A program made the position numbers and the translations under genes. Under the pieces are notes generated by a model. That model ran no database searches. It was not told the origin of the DNA and saw only the letters and a list, made by a program, of their open reading frames with translations. From Haloparvum alkalitolerans (GTDB taxonomy: Archaea > Halobacteriota > Halobacteria > Halobacteriales > Haloferacaceae): DNA of 64,000 nt. The stretch spans positions 62,001-126,000 of the forward strand of contig NZ_JBNLIA010000014.1 in NCBI RefSeq assembly GCF_050122995.1, written 5' to 3'. Position 1 is the stretch's first letter. Each line of letters opens with the position of its first letter. Below are positions 57,773 through 64,000 of the stretch, one piece after another.

Positions 57773-59413
57773 ATGACCCCTTGGCGCTCCCGGCGCGCCG
57801 TCGCTTATCTCGCGCTGGTCGCGGCGACCTCCGCGGCGCTGACGCTGCTGTACAACTACGGAATGGCGACGTGGGAGGGGGACCCGCAGCCGCTCTACCG
57901 CTCCTTTCAGGTCGTGTTCCAGACGTTCACGACCACCGGATACGGGGAGGACGCCGGCTGGTCCACGCCGCAGATGAACCTCCTGATGGTGGCGATGCAG
58001 GTGACGGGTATCGGACTGATCTTGACGGCGGTCGACGTGTTCGCGGTGCCGTGGCTCCGGTCGGCGCTTTCGCCGAGTGCGCCAACGCGCGCGCCAGAGC
58101 GGTCGGGTCACGTCGTTGTGTGCGGTTACACGCCCCGAACCGCGGAGTTTCTGGAGGAAGTCGACTCCCGCGGACGCCAGTGCGTGGTCGTCGAGGCGGA
58201 CGAGGAGACGGCGATCGACCTCCACGAAGCGGACCGAGCGGTCGTCCACGGCGACCCGGAGTCGCCCGAACCGCTGCGTGCGGCTCACGTCGAAGACGCG
58301 GCCGCGGTGGTCGTGGACGCGGGGGACGAAACGAGCGCGAGCATCGCCCTCGCGACGCGGGAGCTCGACGCGGACGTGCGCGTCGTGACGCTCGTCGAGG
58401 ACGACGACACCGCGGAGTACCACCGCATCGCGGGCGCCGACGAGGTGCTTTCCCCGCGCCGGATCCTCGGCGAGAGCCTCGCTCGGCGCGTCCCGACCGC
58501 CGTCTCCACCGCGGTCGACGAGGGCGTATCCGTGGGTGACGACCTCGAACTGGCAGAGTTCGGCGTCGAGGAGGCGAGCGACCTCAGGGGGCGGACGCTC
58601 GTCGAGACGGAGCTTCGCGAGCGATACGGACTCGACGTGGTCGGCGCGTGGGTCGACGGCGATTTCGAGAGTCCGGTCGACGCCGAGCGCGTCCTCAACG
58701 CCGACGTGCGGCTCCTGGTCGCGGGTACACCCGCCCAGATCGAGGAGTTTCGCGGGGCGATCACCCCGGTCGTCCGGTCGCTTACTCCCCGGAAAGTCGT
58801 CGTCATCGGCTACGGGCAGGCCGGCATGGCCGCGTCCGAGGCGGTCGACGGCGTCGGGAGCGAGGTGACCGTCCTCGACATCAGGGACTCGGAGGGCGTC
58901 GACGTAGTCGGGGACGCGCGCGACCCGGAAGTGCTCCGGGAGGCCGGCGTCACGGACGCCTCCGCGGTCGTGATCACGCTCAACGACGACACCACGGCCA
59001 TCTTCGCCACGCTCGTGGTCCGGGACATCGCCCCCGAGACGGAGGTCGTGGTCCGCGCCAACGACGCCGGGAGCGTCAGAAAGCTCCACCGCGCGGGCGC
59101 CGACTACGTCCAGTCGCTCGCCACCGTGAGCGGGCGGATGCTCGCCTCGACCGTCTTCGAGGACGAGGAGGTGTTGGCGGTCGACGAGCGCATCAACGTG
59201 GTGAAGCTCCCGGCGGGAGAGCTGGTTGGACGGACGCTCGCGGAGGCCGGGGTTCGCTCGCGGACGGGCTGTACCGTGCTGCTCGTCGAGCGCGACGGCG
59301 AGCCGATCCGACGACTCGGCGCCGACGAGTTCCGCTTCGAACGGGACGACGAGGTCGTCCTCGCCGGCACCGACGAGAGCGTTCGCGCGTTCGAGCGGAC
59401 GTTCGGAGCGTGA
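57773..59413 (+). CDS. Two-transmembrane K+ channel with two RCK (TrkA) domains
   Basis: A 546-residue protein. Membrane segment 1 (about residues 9-28) is followed by the pore with the selectivity filter TTGYG (residues 54-58) and membrane segment 2 (about 68-92). Two RCK units follow in tandem: the first Rossmann domain begins near residue 112 (GHVVVCGYTPRTAEFLEE) and the second near residue 340 (RKVVVIGYGQAGMAASEAV), each with a TrkA-C domain behind it. This is the MthK-like single-chain layout used for ligand-gated potassium flux. In a salt-in haloarchaeon it fits potassium homeostasis. Confidence 0.92.
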   Translation: MTPWRSRRAVAYLALVAATSAALTLLYNYGMATWEGDPQPLYRSFQVVFQTFTTTGYGEDAGWSTPQMNLLMVAMQVTGIGLILTAVDVFAVPWLRSALSPSAPTRAPERSGHVVVCGYTPRTAEFLEEVDSRGRQCVVVEADEETAIDLHEADRAVVHGDPESPEPLRAAHVEDAAAVVVDAGDETSASIALATRELDADVRVVTLVEDDDTAEYHRIAGADEVLSPRRILGESLARRVPTAVSTAVDEGVSVGDDLELAEFGVEEASDLRGRTLVETELRERYGLDVVGAWVDGDFESPVDAERVLNADVRLLVAGTPAQIEEFRGAITPVVRSLTPRKVVVIGYGQAGMAASEAVDGVGSEVTVLDIRDSEGVDVVGDARDPEVLREAGVTDASAVVITLNDDTTAIFATLVVRDIAPETEVVVRANDAGSVRKLHRAGADYVQSLATVSGRMLASTVFEDEEVLAVDERINVVKLPAGELVGRTLAEAGVRSRTGCTVLLVERDGEPIRRLGADEFRFERDDEVVLAGTDESVRAFERTFGA

Positions 59414-59446
59414 GGCCGTCCCGCAGAGCCCCATCAGCCGACGACA

Positions 59447-59935
59447 CTACGGAGGCGACCCCGTCGGCAGCGCGAACACCAGCGAGAGGAGGAAGAACGG
59501 CACGGCGAGCGTCAGGGTGTAGAGGGTCGTCGCCCCGGCCACGGACGCCCACGTCCGCGGGCCGTACCCCGTCTCGTTCCAGTCGATCCCGAGTCGGGGG
59601 AGCCCGGCCGTCGCCGCTATCGGGAGTCCGAGGAGGTACCCGATCCCCAGCCCGACGACCGCGTCGAGCATCGCGTTGGCCGTGGAGGCGGGCCCCGTCA
59701 CGGGGGCGTTCAGCGCCGCGAGCACGCCAACCGACCACGGGACTCCGAGCCCGACGGTCAGGAGGACGTAGGCCGGATACGGTGAGTCAGTGGGGGGTAC
59801 GGCCGCGAACAGCGCGCGGATCCGGCTGGACAGCAGAAACACCGCGGTCGGAACCGCCGCGAACGCGCCGGGGACGAGGAGCAGCAACGCGGCCACCGCG
59901 AGACCGACCGCGGCGTCGAGTTGGAGGGGCAGCAT
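59447..59935 (-). CDS. Polytopic membrane protein, unknown function
   Basis: A 162-residue protein with about five membrane segments (AAVGLAVAALLLLVPGAFAA, VLLTVGLGVPWSVGVLAALN, AVVGLGIGYLLGLPIAAT, LYTLTLAVPFFLLSLVF). The ATG at 59935 (MLPLQLDAAV) is used; an earlier ATG in frame would add an unlikely leader. No domain is recognised. It is convergent with the channel gene, with 33 bases between the stops, and upstream of the YchF gene end. Confidence 0.7.
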   Translation of the reverse strand: MLPLQLDAAVGLAVAALLLLVPGAFAAVPTAVFLLSSRIRALFAAVPPTDSPYPAYVLLTVGLGVPWSVGVLAALNAPVTGPASTANAMLDAVVGLGIGYLLGLPIAATAGLPRLGIDWNETGYGPRTWASVAGATTLYTLTLAVPFFLLSLVFALPTGSPP

Positions 59936-60014
59936 GCGTGTATCAGCGGCCGCCGCCGACAAAAGCATGGGTGTGTGGAGCGTCGGGCGATCGATCCGGC
60001 ACGCACTACGGCGG

Positions 60015-60059
60015 GGTTCGCTTCGGTGCGTATTCCGGGCGGTTCGCTTCGGGTGCGTA
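60015..60059. repeat. Duplicated 20-bp element beside the ychF stop
   Basis: GGTTCGCTTCGGTGCGTA at 60015 recurs as GGTTCGCTTCGGGTGCGTA at 60041 (26-bp period), just beyond the stop of the YchF gene on the minus strand. Confidence 0.55.
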
Positions 60060-61262
60060 CTACGGCGCGGCCTGTTTCGTCGAGACCAGTTCGATCACGT
60101 CGCGGTGGGAGAGCTCGTGGTCCTTCGACACCTGTCGGTTGCTCCGGCAGTCCGTGCCGTGGAGCAGGCCCTCGCCGATGTCGGAGTGGATGTGGAACGC
60201 GAAGTCCTCCGTCGTCGACCCTTCGGGGAGGATGAAGCAGTCGCGGAAGACGCCCTTCTCGTCCTTGCTGCCGTTCGCGGACCCGGGGAAGACGGCGATA
60301 CAGTCGAGCACGTCGAAGACGGCTTCTTCGAGGGCCTGTTGAACCCCGGTGCCGCCGTAGCCCTCGACGAACTCCTCGATCTGTCGGAGGCCGGCCTCCT
60401 GCTCGTCGGAGACGTCGCCGACGATGTCGAACGCGTCGTCGCCCGCGGTGTAGTCGACGACGCCCGCCTCGGCGGCGTTCTTGAGCGCCTTCTCCGCGTG
60501 CGCGCTCGCGGGGACGAACGAGAGGTGGTCGTACTCGGGGTCGTCCGTGATCGTCTCCCAGTTCTCCTGTGCCTCGGGCGTGTCCATCTTGTTGGCGGCG
60601 ACGACCATCGGCTTCGTGCGCTTGCGGATCTCGCGGGCGAGCTCCTCGCGGTCGTCGTCGTCCCACGTCTCGGGGTCGAGTTCGAGCCCCTGCGCGAGAA
60701 TGACCTGCTTCATCTCGTCCTCGCCGATGCCGAACGCGGACATCTGCTCGGCGAGGTCCGCCTCGATGGCGGCCTCGGCGCCGTGGTACTTCGTCTCGTA
60801 CTTGTCGATGCCCTTGCCGAGCACGTCGAGGTACCACTGGTCGAGTTCCTCCTCGAGGAAGTCGATGTCCTCGCGGGGGTCGTGGCCCTCCGTCGCCTCG
60901 CCCTCGATGTCGGTCTTGCCGGAGAAGTCGACGACGTGGACCAGCACGTCGGTCTCGTTGAGGTCCGAGAGGAACTGGTTGCCGAGGCCGCGGCCCTCGT
61001 GGGCGCCGGGGACGAGTCCGGCCACGTCGACGAGCTGGACCGGGACGAACCGGGTGCCGTCCTCGCAGACGCCGACGCTCGGCGTGCAGGTCTCGTCGAA
61101 CTCAGGGGCGGCGCAGTCGACGCGGACGTACGCCTCGCCCACGCTCGGGTCGATGGTCGTGAACGGGTACGCGCCCTCCGGCACGTCGTTCATCGTGGCG
61201 GCGTTGAAGAAGGTCGACTTGCCCACCGAGGGCTTGCCGACGAGGCCGATCCGATAACTCAT
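60060..61262 (-). CDS. ychF: YchF-type GTPase/ATPase (Obg-related)
   Basis: A 400-residue P-loop NTPase. GLVGKPSVGKSTFFNA is G1, VQLVDVAGLVPGAHEGRGLG is the G3 DxxG region, and AANKMDTPEAQ carries NKxD (G4). The C-terminal TGS domain includes VFRDCFILPEGSTTEDFAFH and a dodecamer-like end (KDHELSHRDVIELVSTKQ). The family prefers ATP and binds ribosomes, with a redox or translation role. The ATG at 61262 starts the standard MSYRIGLVG N terminus. The gene is probably monocistronic. Confidence 0.93.
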   Translation of the reverse strand: MSYRIGLVGKPSVGKSTFFNAATMNDVPEGAYPFTTIDPSVGEAYVRVDCAAPEFDETCTPSVGVCEDGTRFVPVQLVDVAGLVPGAHEGRGLGNQFLSDLNETDVLVHVVDFSGKTDIEGEATEGHDPREDIDFLEEELDQWYLDVLGKGIDKYETKYHGAEAAIEADLAEQMSAFGIGEDEMKQVILAQGLELDPETWDDDDREELAREIRKRTKPMVVAANKMDTPEAQENWETITDDPEYDHLSFVPASAHAEKALKNAAEAGVVDYTAGDDAFDIVGDVSDEQEAGLRQIEEFVEGYGGTGVQQALEEAVFDVLDCIAVFPGSANGSKDEKGVFRDCFILPEGSTTEDFAFHIHSDIGEGLLHGTDCRSNRQVSKDHELSHRDVIELVSTKQAAP

Positions 61263-61350
61263 TACCCGCGTTGCGCGACGGACGGTAAAAAGGCGTGCGA
61301 GAGACGCGGTGGTGTGGGGCACTGTCGCACGCAACGCCGGCCGGAGCAAC

Positions 61351-61413
61351 CTCACTCGGAGGTCGGTCGTCCTCACTCGAAGGTCGGTCGTTCTCACTCG
61401 AAGGTCGGCCGCT
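61351..61413. repeat. 21-bp tandem triplicate at the 3' end of queC
   Basis: CTCACTCGGAGGTCGGTCGTC (61351), CTCACTCGAAGGTCGGTCGTT (61372) and CTCACTCGAAGGTCGGCCGCT (61393) repeat a 21-bp unit. The last copy encodes the queC C-terminal residues ERPTFE and its stop on the minus strand, so the stop and the last six codons have been copied twice downstream of the gene. Confidence 0.8.
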
Positions 61414-62149
61414 CCGCGTACGGGATCGGGTCGCGCTCGCCGACGTTGCGGAACGCCTCCAGTCGGAACGCGCAGGCGTCGCAGGTACCGCAGGCCGGCT
61501 CGTCGTCGCGGTAGCAGGACCACGTGATCCCGTAAGGCACGTCGAGTTCCAGCCCGCGCTCCACGATGTCGGTCTTCGAGTCGCGGACGAACGGGACCTC
61601 CAGCGCGATGTCGGTCTCGGGTTTGGTCCCCACGTCGACCATCGCCTCGAAGGCGTCGAAGAACTCGGGGCGGCAGTCGGGGTAGCCGGAGTAGTCCTCG
61701 GAATGGGCGCCGACGAAGACGGCGTCGCAGTCGTTCGCCTCCGCGTACGAGACCGCCATCGACAGCAGGTTCGCGTTGCGGAACGGGACGTAGGAGGTGG
61801 GGATTTCGTCGCCGTCGAGGTCCGCGTCCGCGACCGTCAGTTCGTCGTCCGTGAGCGAGGAGGCGCCGATGCGGCTCAGGTGGTCCGTCTCGATGTGTAG
61901 GAAGTCCGCGACGGGCAGGTCCTCGCGCTCCGCGAGCGCCCGGGCGCACTCGTACTCCTTCGTCTCCGTGTTCTGTCCGTAGGAGGTGTGCAGGAAGTAG
62001 AGGTCGTAGCCGCGCGCGGCGGCCTCGTAGGCGGTCGTTGCACTGTCCATCCCCCCGGAGACGAGGACGACGGCGCGCTTATCGTCCCCGTCAGCGGTGG
62101 CGTTCTCTTCGGCGAGTCGATCATCGGTCGCGTTGTCTGAGTCGGTCAT
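61394..62149 (-). CDS. queC: 7-cyano-7-deazaguanine synthase (QueC)
   Basis: A 251-residue ATP-dependent enzyme that turns 7-carboxy-7-deazaguanine into preQ0, the precursor of archaeosine in tRNA. The PP-loop is SGGMDS at residues 31-36. The N-terminal 24 residues are an acidic extension. YVPFRNANLLSMAVSYAE and GAHSEDYSGYPDCRPEFFDA are family blocks. The zinc site is SCYRDDEPACGTCDACAF (C-x8-C-x2-C-x2-C). It is the last gene of the queD-queE-queC set. The 90 bp between queE and queC carry no extra gene. Confidence 0.95.
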   Translation of the reverse strand: MTDSDNATDDRLAEENATADGDDKRAVVLVSGGMDSATTAYEAAARGYDLYFLHTSYGQNTETKEYECARALAEREDLPVADFLHIETDHLSRIGASSLTDDELTVADADLDGDEIPTSYVPFRNANLLSMAVSYAEANDCDAVFVGAHSEDYSGYPDCRPEFFDAFEAMVDVGTKPETDIALEVPFVRDSKTDIVERGLELDVPYGITWSCYRDDEPACGTCDACAFRLEAFRNVGERDPIPYAERPTFE

Positions 62150-62239
62150 GGGATCGTGTCGGTGGCTGTCGTTCTTGTTCCGGTTCTTGTTCAGCTCTGG
62201 TAGCGGTTCCTTTCGGCCGGAGCGGCGTCGGCGAACCGG

Positions 62240-63157
62240 TCACGTCTCCGGCGCGTCGTTCCACAGGTCGACGTGGAGCCGTGGGGTGTACCGGTAGCCG
62301 TGTTCGAGCGCGAGGTCCGCGACGACGCGGCGCGTCTCCGCGAGCCGGTCCCGCGTCTGTCCCTCCGGCATCAGCAGGACGCGGTCGTCCGGGAGGGCGG
62401 ATCGGTCGGGAGTTCCGGAGACGGCGGCGTCGTCCGCGAACGCCCGCTCGTCGAGGCGGTCGCGCACGTCCGCGACCAGCGACTCGATCTCCGGCAGGTC
62501 GTCGGGCCCGGTGACGACGAACTTCAGCTGCGTGTGGTACCGGGCCGCGAGCGTCGCGAGCGCGTCCACGTCCAGCCGCTCGGCCTCGTGTTTCTCGGCC
62601 CAGCGCTCCATCGCCGCCTCGGAGGGCGCTTCCTCGTCGGACGCGGGGTCCGTCACCTGCTCGGGATCGACGCCCGCGGGCGGACGCTCGGGCGAGGGCG
62701 TCGAGGAGGCGAGTTTCGGGCTCACGCTGGCGAGGTCGATGGGCGTCTCCGGCGGCGGAACGACTGTCCCGTTCGTCTCCACCGTGAGGTGGTAGCCGCG
62801 GTCGTCCAGCGCGCGGAGCAGGTCGACCGCCGCGTCGTGGATCAGCGGCTCGCCGCCGGTGAGGACGACGTGGTCCGGGTCGCGGGCCGCGACCTCGTCG
62901 AGGATCGACTCGCGGTCCATCCACGCGCCGGTCGGCTCCCACGACGTGTGGTAGGAGTCGCAGAACCAGCAGCGCAGGTTACACCCGGAAGTGCGGACGA
63001 ACGTCGAGGGCTGCCCCGCGAGCGTCCCCTCGCCCTGCAGCGAAGCGAACAGCTCGTTGATCGGGAGCGCGCCCTCCGCGCCGGTGGATACCGAGGTGGC
63101 GTCCGCGCCTGCACCGACATCTGCTCCGGTCGCGTTCGGGTCGCTGGAGACCGGCAT
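62240..63157 (-). CDS. queE: 7-carboxy-7-deazaguanine synthase (QueE)
   Basis: A 305-residue radical-SAM enzyme that rearranges carboxytetrahydropterin to 7-carboxy-7-deazaguanine. The cluster motif is SGCNLRCWFCDSYH (C-x3-C-x2-C), after the LFASLQGEGTLAGQPSTFVR opening. Further blocks are VVLTGGEPLIHD and LTVETNGTVVPP. Between SPKLASSTP and the TQLKFVVTGPDDL block it carries an insert of about 60 acidic residues, which is longer than in many homologues. Its start codon overlaps the stop of queD (TAATG), so translation is coupled. Confidence 0.95.
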   Translation of the reverse strand: MPVSSDPNATGADVGAGADATSVSTGAEGALPINELFASLQGEGTLAGQPSTFVRTSGCNLRCWFCDSYHTSWEPTGAWMDRESILDEVAARDPDHVVLTGGEPLIHDAAVDLLRALDDRGYHLTVETNGTVVPPPETPIDLASVSPKLASSTPSPERPPAGVDPEQVTDPASDEEAPSEAAMERWAEKHEAERLDVDALATLAARYHTQLKFVVTGPDDLPEIESLVADVRDRLDERAFADDAAVSGTPDRSALPDDRVLLMPEGQTRDRLAETRRVVADLALEHGYRYTPRLHVDLWNDAPET

Positions 63158-63615
63158 TACGGCCCGGCCCGAAGCTCGCCCGTCTCGCGGACCTCCGCCT
63201 TGACCGCGGTGACGGTGTCCGGAAGCCGGGCGTGGAGCTTCTCCTCCAAGAGCGCCCCCATCACCTCCGCAGTCGGCGGCGCCTCGAGGACGACCGTCCC
63301 GTCCGCGTCGCCCGCCTCCGCGAAGGCGTCGACGAGCGGGTCGCCCGCCTCCAGCAGGAAGCGGTGGTCCCACTCCTCGATGACGTCCGTGACGACGCCC
63401 TTGTCGACGACCCACCCCTCCTCGGTGAGCGCGCCGCGGACCGTCACCGACACCTCGTAGTTGTGCCCGTGCGGCCGACTGCACTTGCCGTCGTGGTGTT
63501 GGAGCCGATGCCCGGTCGAGATGCGGATCGGCCGATCACCGCCGATGCGAAGGGAGCGTTCGCCGAGACGGTCGATGGTTGTCCCGGAAGGCTCCTTAGA
63601 TATTCTCTGAGACAT
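63157..63615 (-). CDS. queD: 6-carboxytetrahydropterin synthase (QueD)
   Basis: A 152-residue pterin enzyme of the PTPS/QueD family, which makes carboxytetrahydropterin from 7,8-dihydroneopterin triphosphate. STGHRLQHHDGKCSRPHGHN contains a zinc histidine, the catalytic cysteine in GKCSRPHG, and two further zinc histidines. VVDKGVVTDVIEEWDHRFL is the second conserved block. It is the first gene of the operon and has a strong TATA box at 63637-63645. The ATG at 63615 (MSQRISKEPSG) may give a slightly long leader before the core. Confidence 0.95.
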   Translation of the reverse strand: MSQRISKEPSGTTIDRLGERSLRIGGDRPIRISTGHRLQHHDGKCSRPHGHNYEVSVTVRGALTEEGWVVDKGVVTDVIEEWDHRFLLEAGDPLVDAFAEAGDADGTVVLEAPPTAEVMGALLEEKLHARLPDTVTAVKAEVRETGELRAGP

Positions 63616-63636
63616 ACTGGGGGATTATCCTTTTGC

Positions 63637-63645
63637 TATTTAAAA
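63637..63645 (-). promoter_or_regulatory. TATA box of the queD-queE-queC operon
   Basis: TTTTAAATA on the minus strand lies about 26 bp upstream of the queD start in an AT-rich patch. Confidence 0.7.
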
Positions 63646-63842
63646 ACGAGGAATGTCGATCGTCGGCCGTCGCTGCTGCTGTCGACCGGTAACTGCGGTG
63701 CCGTCAACTGGAACCGGAAGTGCTGTCGACCGGGACCGGAAGTGCTGCACGACGCGCGGGCGAAAAGAGGTTAATTAGCGACTCTACTGGCGGTTCGGTC
63801 GGGGGTTCCGACACGCGAGCCGGCGGGATCGAGCTCCGGAGG

Positions 63843-64000
63843 TTACTTTCCGGCGCTGTTCGCGCCCTCGGCCGCGTCACTGCCGCCTGGGGTGAGGTCG
63901 CGGATGGCCTCGCCAAACCCGTCCTTCGCGTCGCCGGCCGACGAGCCGACCGTCTCGAGGATGTCCCCGACGAAGTCCGGCACCGGCCCGGGCAGCTCCG
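63843..64000 (-). CDS. C-terminal part of an unidentified protein
   Basis: A minus-strand frame enters from the window edge and ends at a TAA at 63843-63845. Its last 52 codons or so include PVPDFVGDILETVGSSAGD, then FGEAIRDLTPGGSDAAEGAN. The composition (acidic, glycine/serine/alanine-rich, a helix with regularly spaced hydrophobics) is haloarchaeal but no domain can be named. The start lies outside the window. The interval 63646-63842 between this gene and the queD promoter has no other supportable gene. Confidence 0.6.
   Translation of the reverse strand, partial: ELPGPVPDFVGDILETVGSSAGDAKDGFGEAIRDLTPGGSDAAEGANSAGK

Overview
The window is a very GC-rich stretch of chromosome from a haloarchaeon (class Halobacteria; Halorubrum-like is my guess, not proven). 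The evidence is acidic proteins, mostly leaderless genes with an archaeal TATA box 25-32 bp upstream of the start codon, and archaeal hallmarks: MBF1 with a zinc ribbon, FEN-1, archaeosine-precursor genes (queC, queD, queE), a HalOD1-domain protein, a Tat-exported lipoprotein and a class II tRNA-Leu(GAG). Gene density is high and most of the window is ordinary core genome.

Layout. 0-4.4 kb: the end of an acyl-CoA dehydrogenase gene, a HAD phosphatase, a MoaD/SAMP-like ubiquitin fold, a SfnG-type flavin monooxygenase with its FMN reductase, and a DUF420 membrane protein. 4.4-13.1 kb: tRNA-Leu, MBF1, an HD hydrolase, an ornithine cyclodeaminase homologue, an MFS transporter, several small membrane proteins, a methyltransferase, a GNAT enzyme and FEN-1. 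13.2-14.3 kb: a three-gene module of unknown function. 14.4-22.4 kb: a sugar or polyol uptake and catabolism island, with a complete ABC importer (binding protein, two permeases, ATPase) followed by two Gfo/Idh/MocA dehydrogenases and a TIM-barrel isomerase. A shared palindrome lies in front of the importer operon and the first dehydrogenase. It is followed by a 26-bp tandem-repeat array. 22.7-28.4 kb: YIP1 protein, a DHH/RecJ-like protein whose catalytic motifs are degenerate, membrane proteins, DUF63 and an Lrp regulator. 28.5-31.2 kb: a gene frameshifted by a 4-bp duplication, then a split MetE-type methionine synthase pair. 31.3-41.1 kb: a BtuF-like protein, an SLC13-type permease, an ATP-grasp enzyme, a cysteine-synthase-like enzyme, an aldehyde ferredoxin oxidoreductase and a flippase. 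41.2-44.5 kb: cobalamin genes cbiA and cbiE with a divergent HTH regulator. 45.6-49.5 kb: TetR with its operator, MFS exporter, DoxX and a membrane protein. 49.6-53.7 kb: rtcB interrupted by an intein at its catalytic cysteine, then a compositionally atypical stretch. 53.7-64 kb: an eIF2B-like protein, HalOD1 protein, BolA, fumarase, a two-RCK K+ channel, YchF, and the queD-queE-queC operon for preQ0 (archaeosine).

The most unusual items are the shared operator and uncharacterised catabolic cluster, the motif-degenerate DHH protein with S1 and OB domains, the intein in rtcB, the ATCC-duplication frameshift whose promoter is still correctly placed, and a recurring pattern of short tandem repeats just downstream of stop codons. 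I did not find a CRISPR array, a complete insertion sequence, rRNA or a replication origin.
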